A stretch of 64,000 bases of DNA from Trileptium ribeirensis. Lineage: Eukaryota > Nematoda > Enoplea > Enoplida > Thoracostomopsidae. Shown here in pieces: positions 46,936 through 58,512 of the stretch. Below the pieces are notes generated by a model, which searched no databases, was not told the origin of the DNA, and saw nothing but the letters and a program-made list of their open reading frames with translations. The stretch lies in assembly GCA_030248225.1 (NCBI GenBank), contig JASANE010004971.1:1-64000 (forward strand). The letters are read 5' to 3'. The first letter of the stretch is position 1. Each line of letters begins with the position of its first letter. The position numbers were made by a program, and so were the translations under genes.

Positions 46936-49200
46936 TTTCCTGATATATGATAATGCCAACCCGTCCTATCCACATAACGTCATTTTAGTCTGGGAATATT
47001 CGTATTTTTGTAATCTATAGACACATATTGCCAGGAATTGCAATCCAAGAACTGCCGGGCATGTATACATTTTAAGGCATGAAAATCGCCAGAAATAGGT
47101 TTATATTGTAACCTCTTATTATTCAGTGGTTGTTTCAAGCTTTGAAAATCATGATATCATAATAATCGGTCTCAGCAATACCTGTACAACAGATACTGGT
47201 TCTATTCGTTCCGTGCATGCTTAAAATTCGTCACATGCAAAAATATTGCAGCAATTTATAACGTTGTAGTAAGGATATACATGGTTATTCAGCTGTTATA
47301 TGTGATACTTTTCCTAGAAAAGATTTCGTGTCGAATATAATTTATCTGTTTAAATCAGTTTCATAAGTTCGTTCGTGCTTGATCGTTCTATGCCCATCTC
47401 TAAAACTGCAATAGACCAGAAAAAATATTTGTGTTTATTCCTCGATTTTTGCAACAACATAGTTTATTACCGGTCAAGCCAGCCTTATTACATAGAACTG
47501 TTATGCATTGTCCATACTCACACTGTCCATGTGATATATAGACCAGATAAAAGATCCTGTTATACAAAAAATAATAGACTGACATGTGGTAAATAAACAG
47601 ATAAGATCAGAAAGGGCATAGAGCCACTTACAACTGATCATATTAAAATCTATTCCATAACCCTTGCTCGCACGAATTATTGTGTATTTCATACTATGTT
47701 GAAGAAACCTCCGCTGCGCAGGCCGATTTACCCTGGATCGTTTTGATGAAAGTTTTGTACGTTAGCCACTATTTAGGTTCTGTTGCTCAGTTCCTTCAGA
47801 AACCTTACAAAGCGATCTAACAATAACTCACGCGCAAACGCATGCCGCACGGCAAATTCAGTTAACTGTTACCAGCTGTGACTATATACGGAGACGGGTT
47901 AAGCTAAATAGTCTTGAAAAGATTATTCGAAACTACTCGCTGCCTTTGATGCTGTTAATAGCATTGCTGGCTCTTTTGTCTAGTGGATGTATACATGCAC
48001 GAAGTCCGAGGTCCCAGGGGGAGAGCGGGTACTTTGAGGAAAGAGTCTTCGGCCTCCCCAGTGGGATTAGGCGGTCGGTGGGAGGAGGTCGTCAGGGAAT
48101 AAATTTTCTGAATTGCGTGGAACTCAAATTTTTTAATTGTTGCCAATTTTTTCCAATTTTTTTCCAATTTTTCTCCGATTTTTGCCAACTACCCCGAGTT
48201 GTGTCCATTTCCCACAATTTTTGCCTATTCTCTATCAATATTTACCAATTTTTGCCAAAATTTATCGCGCCTTGGGCGCGGGACGGTGGAGACACGGGAG
48301 ACCTGTTGGGCTATCTATCTGGGGGTTGGCACTCACCCAAAAGGGGTCCGAGTTTTGGGGTGGAGAAATATTTCCCTCTCTTTAAATGAACATGTATGCT
48401 GTTAATAGTTCTTTATATCCTTTGGCTGCACTTTGTGACTTCTAAAAGTGATTAGATTCATTCCGAAGATTTATCAAAATACAACTTCTTTAAACCCAAA
48501 GCAGTTGGAAATTTAATGACTCCACACTTTGCCGGCTAGCAACCTCTATGTTTTCTAGTGCTTAGATATGAATTATTATACGTAATTATCGTCTTTTATT
48601 CCCAAAACACTGTTCTATTATATATAGTTTTGTTGATTTAGCTTTGGCCTTTTTGAGAAATAATTATAATGAAGGTAGTGCATCAATGTATCCGTTTCCG
48701 CGAGGTACTAACTTCTTCTATACTTAATGACTTTATATGTATTGAGAAACTTTTTCGGTTGTTTTTTTTCGCAACGAGCTAAGATAATAATAGTCTTTCT
48801 TCCATGCAGAGACGGTATATCTATAATATTGTTATTACGCATGTGTGTCTTTTAACCTTCATTAGGTTGTTAACGTAAATATATAGTTGCCGTTTTTTGC
48901 ATTATGATGCGTATAATTTTCTAAAAACGAGTTTTCCATACTTGTTGATGTTTAATAGAATATATATTCTACACACTTCCGCAGCAATAAAACCTATAGG
49001 AATATTTATCGAATTTAAACTTGGTACAGAAACCCAGGCGAAGCATTTCTCTGCAACGTAGCCATAAGACGTCGCATTTATTTATGCCTTTTCCAGACTG
49101 TGTACCAGTGCTTTAATCAGAAATTACCCTATCGCGTGACTAATCTTTTCATGCACACTGTATCCAAATGAATCCGGCGTACATTGCGAAGTGTTGTGAT
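46936..49200. other. Unassigned sequence with GC-rich and T-rich patches
   Basis: 47995-48110 shares CATGC...GTCCGAGGTC and GGTCGTC..CAGGGAA phrases with 45470-45540, so both may be remnants of one repeat family. 48110-48270 is a run of imperfect CCAATTTTT(T)G blocks, which gives several spurious open frames. Confidence 0.4.
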
Positions 49201-49211
49201 ATCTATGATGG

Positions 49212-49257
49212 TCGTATACTGTATGTTTGCACGTTCGTATACTGTATGTTTGCACGT
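49212..49257. repeat. 23-bp tandem duplication
   Basis: TCGTATACTGTATGTTTGCA plus CGT occurs twice in tandem without mismatch. Confidence 0.9.
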
Positions 49258-49304
49258 ACGTAGTTAGTCACTCGCCTTCTGAGGTTCCTTAAGGAACCGA
49301 ACAA

Positions 49305-49385
49305 CAGTTGCTAGATAGCTCAGTAGTTAGCGTAAACAACTTTTATTTGTACAGTCCCTGTTCGATTTCTAGTGCCAGCGTGAAT
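49305..49385 (+). ncRNA. tRNA-like head of a probable SINE
   Basis: TAGCTCAGTAGTTAGCG (49316-49332) fits a polymerase III A box and GTTCGATTTC (49360-49369) a B box, at typical spacing. The flanks do not form a clean acceptor stem, so this is more likely a tRNA-derived SINE or tRNA pseudogene than a functional tRNA. A perfect palindrome GGTTCCTTAAGGAACC lies just upstream at 49283-49298. Confidence 0.5.
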
Positions 49386-51639
49386 TTGTCAAACATTCAA
49401 CAATAGACAAATTCAATTGTGCTTCAAAGAGTTAATCAAAAATTACTCTATCGCTTAATATATACTGTACTGATTTGCTTCTAGGATAAAGCTGGGTGGA
49501 CTCGACACAGTCCAAACAAGACATTTTTTCGTTTGGAATTTAGGAAACGATTAATAATTAATCCAAGATGCGTTTAAAATAATGATGATAATCTGTCAGG
49601 CAAAATGAATTATCAAGTTTCCGTTAGCCACTGCCATACGTTTTCACTAATTTGAAGGCAATAATATGCCAGCGTTCATCTAAATGAATAAAGCATTGAT
49701 AGCAGCAGGAAGCTTAACCTTTAACGTCGCAAATCATACTAGCAGTATTAATAGCACGTCGGCAATATACCGTACGTAATATTGATTGGCACTGCTGTGG
49801 TCAAAATACATTGTACTTGTATTTGGTACTTTAACATGAAACTTTTAAAGCGCAAGTACATTATGTAAAGGAAAACTATGCGAACTTCTGTTTGTAATCT
49901 TGGCGTGTGCGTTAATGAATGGTATAAACAAAAACAATGTGTTTCTATATTAGGCGACCACAGATTAATTTGTTTAACTGTATTTCAAAGTCACGCAAAT
50001 TTTCAATCCTGATATTAAAACTTAAAGACAATGAAGAATCTCTTTTCGAGAACATGATTACTTCTTACAACGATCAATATTTTATGGCGAAGCAAGGGGA
50101 TAAAGCAGTAAAGGTATCAAATTCAATTAATTTTTTGCTTTTGAAAATCCATTAGTATATATATCTAAATTGTATACCCGTACGTAATTAATTGCTTGAT
50201 ATTAATAAAATGCATAAGCTAAGATGGAGATAATAGAAAATGAAAAGAAAGTATGAACTAATATTTATCCAACTTAAATGAGTTGGTCCTCGCATTTTTA
50301 GAGCCAATCTAAACGCCAAATATTTACAACCATTGAACTAAACTTTAGGACTCAATTTTGTATGATGTATGCAGAAGGTACAAGCCTGAAAATTTCTTGC
50401 ATAATTTTTCCAAACATAAGGAAACACTTTTCCAGCATTATCGAGAAGTGGCAACGTTTCAGGAATCAGTTTAGCTCTGAACGTCATATAGTTACGGAGC
50501 AAAAATTTATTTCCTTAAGAACACCACAGCGAACACAGACCAAATTCGCCATGTATAACTAGTTACATTGAAATTGGTGTAGTTAATGAATAAATGGAAA
50601 AATAAGGGATTGTAATTAGCTATAAAAGGTAAATTTTTCAACTTTGTCGCTGTTGGACTGATTTGGTACTTTATGCTTATCAGAAGGTTACAAATTTAAG
50701 CGCAGAAAGTATCTGTTCGAACCAAAATCGGGCGTATGTATATTGTGATTGTTTTAAACTACTGCTATATGTTAAAACCAATGTCTTTGCAATTATTGAT
50801 TAGTTTGTACTTAGATCTCCTGTATGTATGCCAACTTACATCTGCTTAGAAAGCCATAGACGTGTCAGTTTTTGCGTCAATTATTGGCAATGACCTAACG
50901 AATGTCCTTTATAACATGTTAAAAAATGTATGTATAAAGTTCGCCCTGAAAAACTAAACATTATTTACCTAGTAATTCCCGTAGATACTGGAGGAACAAA
51001 TGATATTGTGCAAACTAACCACATTATGGTCTTTTGGATTTACTTTTGTCTTTCAGCAGGCGTCGAGCTTTTAAATGTTTCGTGATGTTATTTGCTTAAT
51101 ATATTTGCGAAATAGATTGCATTGTGGGTTGCGAAAAAATTGCATTGCAATATTTGACTAAACTGATAAAGCTTTTTACGCCGAGTCAGTTTTAGATACG
51201 CCTTGCAGAAATATCTTTAGCAGTGCATTTTTATCCTCTTTCGTTGTGTTTATATTTTCTTAGTAAGCGTGTGAAATTACCAATTTTTATAGCAGCTAGA
51301 TAAACAACATTAATAAAAGCTTATCGAAAAGCGCATGCAGCGTATAAAATAACTCCGCACTTATGGTGATTAGTTTTTTTCAATGTTTTTATTCATCTTT
51401 AAGTGGGCGTACCTTTTTTCTGAAAATCAAGATAGTATAGCTGGCATGATCTTTGAAAACAGCGCAAAATTTTTTATACAAGCAGAAATTTTTAGTTGTA
51501 TTTTGCTCCAAATAATAATGCGATCGTTTAGAAGTTGCTCCTTAATTCGTTTTATTTGCTAAATACTCAAATTTTTGCCCTGATTGGGCTGCGGGGGAAA
51601 AATCAGAGAAGGGGCCCACCATATTTTCAGTATAACCTC
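49386..51639. other. Unassigned AT-rich sequence
   Basis: About 2.2 kb with no supportable gene; short open frames at 49937 and 50362 have no motif. Confidence 0.4.
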
Positions 51640-51810
51640 CTGATGATGCTAAATTATTGTTCTTTATATTCGGATTTTTTGGGGTAAAGAGGCTTTTTTT
51701 GGCAAATTTTTTTCCTAAAGCTCCGCTGATGATGCTAAATTATTGTTCTTTATATTTGAATCTTTTGGGGTATAGAGGCTTTTTTGGCAAATTTTTTTCC
51801 TAAAGCTCCG
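51640..51810. repeat. 86-bp tandem duplication
   Basis: Two copies (51640-51725 and 51726-51810) beginning CTGATGATGCTAAATTATTG and ending TTTCCTAAAGCTCCG, differing at a handful of positions. Confidence 0.92.
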
Positions 51811-52317
51811 CGTAATATCGTCACCCCCTAATCCCCATGGACCAGTTTTTCCTGCTCTTTCCAATGGAAAAGGTTTCAGGGCTCTAGCGCTTCAAGGGGG
51901 TGCAGGAAAGGGGCCCAATTGCAGGGGTCGGATTTTTTTAGAAATATGGATTTTGGTTTTTTGACCTTTTTGGACATAACTTTGGATTGGATTGACCGAT
52001 TGGGTTCAAATTTGGATATGATATAGAAAATCCAATGGGCTATACGGCGATGCATGGGGTGTGACTATTACTGCCGTCACAAGAAGATAAGGCTCCAGAT
52101 ATCGGGAATGCAAGCGAAAAATGCATATTTTGATGTTTGGAAATTAGGTTTATACTGGGCTCAGTTTCAGGGTAAGCTTGAAGCTTACGTTAGGGTATCC
52201 GGAAATAATGTACCGGCAAATCCAGGCGAGAAAGCACCAGTATTGTGCACCCAAAACCGTGACAGTTAGCCAGCGCAGCGGCTTAGTACGGGAGGCCCGG
52301 GGTACGGGAGCCCCCCG

Positions 52318-52450
52318 GCTTAGTCTAAGGCTTAGGCTTAGTCTAAGGCTTAGGTTTAGTCTAAGGCGTAGGCTTAGTCTAAGGCTTAGGCTTAGTCTAA
52401 GGCTTACACTTAGTCTAAGGCTTAGGCTTATGCTTAGTCTAAGGCTTAGG
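52318..52450. repeat. 18-bp minisatellite, about 7 units
   Basis: Units of TTAGTCTAAGGCTTAGGC with single-base variants and one 6-bp insertion. The preceding GGGAGCCCCCCGGCTTAG resembles the core of the MITE family at 14.9 and 40.7 kb, in which CTTAGGCTTAG occurs once, so this looks like an expanded copy. The Arg/Leu/Ser-rich open frame across it is an artefact of the repeat. Confidence 0.9.
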
Positions 52451-52584
52451 CTTATTTTGTTAGGCTTAATCTAGAACTCTATAAGAAAACGTATTACAGA
52501 CATTGGAACTAACCCCTAGACGCGATACATGTTTCCGATTTGGGTAATGAGTGCACCGACAATATTTTCAGCGAATTGTTGTCG

Positions 52585-53495
52585 CTATTGAAATTCAATA
52601 AGGGTTGGGTGGAATAGGCTATGAGGAACACCTTGGCGTCGCCGAATGAAGGTTTTCAAATTTCCCCAGAGACCATCAATGTTTTGCGTATGGGCGTCGG
52701 GATTGTTGGGATTAGGGAATTGGTTATAGTGGTTGACCGTGGCGTGAGTATATTGCTGGGTGCTAGGTAGTCCTTGGATGTAGGTCTGGAAGCTGTCGGT
52801 GATGATGCGGGTTCCCGGTCGAATATGTTGAAATATTAGAGGCATGATTGTGTTAATGGTGCGATTGGGGACGTGGAAAAGTAGACACTTGCCCGTTTGT
52901 CGTTCAATCATGCCCGCCACCCAACCATGCTGACGACGTAGCATGCCGCGGTTGTATTTTTGTCGAAAAAACTTACATTCGTCAACTTCTACGTCGATAC
53001 CGGGGCCACCCAACATACTGTTTTGCCAATGATCACGGTCGTAAGCCACTGCGACATCCCTACAGTAGTTGTATCAGTTCGTAATGGTATCTGTAGCGAC
53101 CTCTGTATGCAAGCGAATGAAGTTCGACGGCAAGTTGTTAATGTAGCCGAAAATGATCACGAGTGTCGTTTCCAATGTGACCCGGTGACCGGCAAAAATG
53201 AGCCGCTTCAAATAGATAATTTGGCTCGGCAATTTTTACAGCGCTTTTCGTACTTGTCAAGGCGCGCGAGGTCACTACGCGCAGCCAAATACATCGCGTC
53301 GCCACATGTACATTGTTGGTTGTTAGCGATAAGTCTCCATTGGACAAGCAGAACAATAGTATCTTCATATGTACTTGTTCTACGCACCATTTGGTTATAG
53401 GTCATGCGCAAATTGTTAATATCAGGTTCAGGAAGTACAGTATTAAGGGGCGAAAAGTTAAATCTAGTATTTTGAGGTCTGCCACGTACTGCCAT
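52585..53495 (-). pseudogene. Merlin-type (IS1016/ISXO2-like) transposase, broken
   Basis: Minus strand. 53208-53495: N-terminal zinc-binding region (QCTCGDAMYL...KRCKNCRAKLSI). A stop follows directly, then RSGSF-like sequence. 52585-53049: catalytic core with GGPGIDVEVDECKFFRQKYN (first Asp), WVAGMIERQTG, RIITDSFQTY (second Asp) and TQNIDGLWGNLKTFIRRRQG. In this family the last motif has Glu where this copy has Asp. A region of ~150 bp between the two halves is frameshifted. Terminal inverted repeats were not found. Confidence 0.85.
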
Positions 53496-54857
53496 AGCTT
53501 AATATTATGCTGTAAAATATAAAAAAATGGAAAATAAATCATCAATCGATCAATCGAGCGTTCCCAAAGGGTTACTTCCGAAGTAGTTAAATGTTCTTGC
53601 GGATAACTTCAGAGGGAGGCCAGATATATCGATATGAGTGGTACGATTGAGTTTCTCCTGTAATGCTGGATCGATCTAGGTGCATCATGTCTATTTTGCA
53701 AAAAATTTTTTTCAAAATTTTCAGATGACATTTCACAGGTGGGACCATTGGGTAAAAACAGAAAAAAATGAAAAAAAATTTTCTAGGAAAATGGTCGTAT
53801 TCGGTATTTTTGAACTCAGCTCGTCGAGCTGAGTCGATTGGTACCAATTTCAACGGCGTGCGACCATTTGTTGATTTTCCCCCAGCCCAAACAGCGCCCA
53901 AATTTTTCCAAATTCAGCGGCTGAATTTTAGTCCAAGCATGTGTAAGGTATGTTTGACTGGCAATCGAGATCGGTCATAATAAGGTTGTTATAGAGCTCG
54001 TAGACACATGTCAAAATTAATTTTCTATGATATAATTTTAAATATGTATGTAATAATTCTTGGTTGAGGCTACTGTTTACTTACAATTATATACAATTTA
54101 TTATTCACAATTTAAGTCCTCAATTAATTTGCTTTTTGAGTGTCAGTTTATAATTATATGTCGCCGTGAAGAATTCAACCCGGAGAAAGTGACATTACTA
54201 TGGTGAAAGTGACATTTGCTTGCCATTGAGGTATTTTCGAGTTATTGCTCGGATTCTTAAGGCTCGTAAATAAAACGAACGACAAACACACATAGAATAG
54301 CAGAGTTCTCGGTGGATTGAGTTACTATAACGCTTTCAAACAGAATTTTTTGTTGTCGAACAACTACAACAGTTAAAGTATTAAACATGTGGTGTACCAG
54401 ATTCTGATTAACACTTTACGTCCTGAACTATGGATTTCCAGTATAGATAAGTGACCTATCGAACTCTGCACGCTCAGAAAATCTTTAAACTTAAAGAATA
54501 AATTGCAGAAGTAATACATATGCTAATGGCCTCGGTACTGGAATTCCCAACTACCGCGAAAATTCAACGTTAATTATTGCAAAAACCAAAACTGGAAATC
54601 TAGATAAGTAATAAACAGATGTTACTGCTAAAATATGTAACTAAACCAATGCCACAAACACGCTCGCATCGTAGACGCCGCACCTTTACTTTGGAGTTAG
54701 CCAAAAGAATGAAAAGGCGCAACTACGGGCTATATTATTGTTACAAATTGGTATACATAGTGAGTTATCCATCATTGCTATAAAGCTATAGATTTGGTAC
54801 TAAGATTGCGTATTTTTGAATCTGTCGTGGTGTAGTCAATCCAACCGGCAGGTGAAC
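53496..54857. other. Candidate 5' LTR/leader region of the env-first retroelement
   Basis: No coding region. AATAAA at 54269-54274 and AT-rich, TATA-like sequence near 54050-54110 would fit an LTR promoter and R region. The boundaries and the primer-binding site could not be fixed without the 3' LTR, which lies beyond the window. A 21-bp palindrome (ACTCAGCTCG-T-CGAGCTGAGT) at 53814-53834 lies outside any gene. Confidence 0.3.
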
Positions 54858-56713
54858 ATGTGTGCGTTCGAATGTGAGTCGGCCGGAACCGATGCCTCCA
54901 GCGTGTGTGTAGAACCGGGAGGAGAAGCTGTGCTGCTCGTGAGTGAAACGGGTTCCGAGCCACATGGAGACAAAATTGAGCCGAGCGCCGAAAATATTTC
55001 TAGTATAGGTGATCATGGCAGTGGAGCAGCAATGAACCTGACTTTGAATGATAAGGATAAGAGATTGGAAACGAAGGAACAAGTGGAACCTAATACTAAC
55101 CTAAGGAAGCCCATAACTGCCAGCCCAAGCTCGAATATTATGATTGTGACACCTATGGTATCCGAATTGAACATAAGCGCCCGAGCAAGCAACCGGATAA
55201 CGGAACAAACAGTAACACAACCCGAGATAGTGACCTGCTACTTAAGTAAGGACGTAGTGAAGGAAATTGGATATGGAACGACCGGATTGCCGGTCAACCT
55301 GATGGACATAATTGAACAAACACTGGCTACACCTAGATCATTGCGAATTAGACCGCTTTGGAACTTCAGTGACGCAAACCCCACCACATAACTTAATGAC
55401 GATCCGATAGCATTACCCAAACAGGCCACGCATCCACTAAGCACACAAACCAGTACACAACACAATCTTGATCTCGCGCTGAGAAAGATATTTTCCAAGG
55501 GCCCTACTGAAGAAAAGTAGAGCCCTTAACTCTACAGGGATTGCCCAACGAGGAACAATTAATACTATTGGGACCGGACTCCGAATTCGCACCTACGATT
55601 ATAACTTTGGGACCTGGGAAAGTGCCTAGCTATTCGTTTATACCCCCTCGGCTACGCCCAGGTAGAGAACAGGTACTTACTAGGGCCTTATTTTATCGAA
55701 GAGTCATAGCTGTGTCGGAGCGGATTTGCCATGCCCACCGGTTGCTCTGGGCCCGAGTGGCTGGAACGGCCCCACTGGAGCGACGGCGGGACGCCGCCGT
55801 TGTGTCCGGGCTGTTAGTGTTCGCATCTCCGTTCTTGCACACTATGGCCGGGATACATGTCAGCAGCAGCATGGTGAGACACCTCGAGGGCTTGCTAGAA
55901 TTAGTTGCCCGGGTGTTGAGCTCAAGGAGTATTACCGAGGCCATTACTGACATATACCGTTTTCAGATTCCTACCCTTCAGACATGCCAGGCGTGCGAGG
56001 GACAACACAACAACAATTTTATGCCCACCCGCGGTTGCACTTTCATCACCTATCACGGCGAGTGGGACTATACGGGAAATTTGTCTGCCAAGTATGGCAT
56101 CGTCCGACGCAACGGGACTATTACCATTCAACCAAGCCGTACATATGGGTTGCACACAGCCTCTGAGTTGACCGCGTACCGAGAAGCTAACTTAGAGTGG
56201 TTAGAAACTGTGACCAGTGCACCATACTTGCTGGACTACCTCATTACTGAATATGGCGAATCCGGTCCCATTGCACCGGTGCTGTCAATTGACCACATCG
56301 TATATGCAGTCATCGCGAATGCTATTTTTAAGCAAGTAGACAGCGTGCAGAAACGCGAAGAACTGCTATACTTGAGACTATTATGGTTGCGTCAACCCGC
56401 GCAAAACATTTGGCAAACTGATCCGGACGACGACATGGACGACGGCTCGATTGTCAACCTGGACGCGGACATAACATTCATCGACGAGGAGGAGCTCGAG
56501 AGCGAGTTGAGCACAGCGCCCCGTGATATGAACGAGGACGAGTTTAACCTACCCGCCACCGTGACGCTCGACTCAGACGACGTGGTTTCCGAACTCGACT
56601 CACTCCCAGACCATGACAACCTCAATGACGAACCATATTTTGACATGACCGAGGGCAGCCGAGCAATACTGACCAGGTCGGTACGGCCCCTCTCAAACCG
56701 ACTAAGCCAATGA
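54858..56713 (+). pseudogene. First ORF of the retroelement (gag position), unrecognised
   Basis: ATG at 54858 opens a frame (MCAFECESAG...) with a TAA at 55389, after which the same frame stays open to about 55518. A frame change then leads into 390 open codons (55541-56713). No CCHC knuckles, no recognised capsid major-homology signature, no catalytic motif. Visible traits: Ser/Thr/Glu-rich N-terminal third; middle part with Arg-rich helices (LLWARVAGTAPLERRRDAAV) and a CQAC motif; strongly acidic tail (DPDDDMDDGS...DEEELESELS). Position argues for a structural Gag-like role, but the sequence does not prove it. It ends in TGA with the envelope continuing in the same frame. Confidence 0.5.
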
Positions 56714-56731
56714 TATGCAGCAGCCGCAGAG

Positions 56732-58512
56732 TTGTGGAACCGAGGGGTTAGATTCGTGGGACTAGTAATTTTCCTACTTATCGCTCAACAAATGGGTCAA
56801 ACCCAGGCAATAGCCACGCCAGTCTCGGACCAGGTAGCTCGCTTAGGGGCCATGGTTAACCAACAAGTGGGGAAACTAATCGAACCACAGGGTCTGGTAA
56901 TAACAGCCGCTCGATCCACTTTTCTACCGATCGTTTTGCGATTGTCCCTAGATGGGTTACAACCGAGCAGGCAAGCAACCGGTATGGCGTGGTGTGTCTA
57001 CACTCCCTGGGGTAAACCATGCCTGGGAAACTGTTGTCCCAACCCGAATTGTACTACCATGCCGGACTTACAACGCAAAATTCAAGAGTTGGAACGAGAA
57101 CTAAGAAGCACATATCAGGGTGTGCTAGATAAAAGTTATTATATAGCTCTAATGCGTGAATATTGCGAAGCGAACGTTCATTTTTGTGAAGAGCCCAAGG
57201 CTCGTAAGAAAAGATTTCTCGCTGCCCTAGCCGGAGCTGCTGGCGTAGTTACAGGATTTCTAGGAGTAGGGGTAGCCTTTACAAATGCAGTGCATCTAAA
57301 GGACCTGAATAAACAGGTGCTACCATTATCTAAGGAAATGCGAAACACATATAGTGTGGCTCAGGGTAACTCGCGGGCGATCCTGAAATTAACACGCGCT
57401 AACGAGGAGCTTTATTCCTTCTTGCACCATGAAATGCAGGAGGTGGTTGGCATGATAGAACAGGTTAGGTGCCAGGAACAACGCTACGTGACAGAGGTAC
57501 ATCGCGAATTAGTAAATCATATGTTTCGCACCAGCCTGCGCTCTTCGGTTGACGCCGTCATGAAAGCCATGATGAGCGGGCAGTTATCACCCAAGGTAGT
57601 GGACGCCGCGACACTAAAGCGTCTATTCGAAAAGGATCCAAGAATAGGACAAACCATACTGATACGCGAGCCCGCGTTAGCTTACCAATTTGGGCAAATT
57701 TACCCAGTGCACATTGACCTGGGCACGTTCAAGTTTGCGTTTATCTTAAAGGTACCGCTAGTTACGTCGGACGACGTCCGGCCTTATTTTCGGATATACA
57801 ACGTGGGTTGGAATGTATCGGAGCGCCGCGCACATATGAGACTACCGCTGCCAGAATATGCCACACGAGTTGAACAGGCACGATATGAGGTGTTGAACCT
57901 GCACGCATGCAACACCGGACCTGGCATTGCTTTTTGCGAAGTTCACGCTTTGGCCATCGACCATACTTCACGCTGTTTGGATTGCATTAAGTATGGGCGT
58001 AGACGCCCCCGATGACACGCGCCGCATATGCAGGAACAGCGCATTGGTAGGACCAATGGTCAACCATACAGACGTGTACACCACCGCGCAAAAAGTGCTA
58101 ATTCGAACCGCAGAGCCCAAAGCCGTGGTCTTCAAGCAAAAGCACCTCAGCCATGTCACTCGCGGAGAAACCATTAAGATACCTGAAACTGGAGTAATAT
58201 GGTTGTGTCACAGCAATTACACCCAACTTGTGGTCGGACCACTAATGCTCGCCAGCACATTAGACGCTCAGGAAGTCACCGTTCACATTGGACCTAACAT
58301 CACCATACATGACTTCTCAGATATTCTCTCAGGCCTATCACCTGGAGCTCATTAGAACATGCCAAGGCACCAACTTACAGGTCCAACGGATAGCCGACGA
58401 GCAGTTGAAGGTCATCGACTTCCCATACATTACGACAACGGGCGTACCTCCTTACCTGTGGATGCTCGTTGTACTGGTATTTGTGGGCATAGGGGCTATC
58501 ATTTACTTCAGG
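56732..58512 (+). pseudogene. Envelope fusion glycoprotein, baculovirus-F/errantivirus type
   Basis: Counting from 56732: signal peptide about 5-26 (FVGLVIFLLIAQQMGQTQA), a Cys-rich part (88-107), furin-like site R158-K-K-R161, then a Gly/Ala-rich fusion peptide (162-183), a heptad-rich helix (about 186-260), and LSPKVVDAATLKRLF and KFAFILKVPLVTSDD motifs like those of Baculo_F proteins. The first frame ends at 58015. The ectodomain continues in a second frame (to about 58330, with N-glycosylation sequons HSNYT and PNITI). The membrane anchor YLWMLVVLVFVGIGAIIYF lies in the pol frame at 58450-58512. In the family this protein mediates pH-dependent membrane fusion. Broken here by two frame changes. 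The codon at 56732 is TTG; a natural start is not evident. Confidence 0.85.

Noticed and set aside
47946..48389. 147-codon frame starting with a signal-peptide-like segment
   Set aside because: Mostly built from repeated CCAATTTTT blocks that read as Phe/Cys/Gln in three frames; no domain.
52318..52450. Telomere-like (TTAGGC)n tract
   Set aside because: TTAGGC never repeats more than twice in a row; the real unit is 18 bp and interstitial.
52178..52474. Arg/Leu/Ser-repeat protein frame
   Set aside because: It is only the translation of the 18-bp minisatellite.
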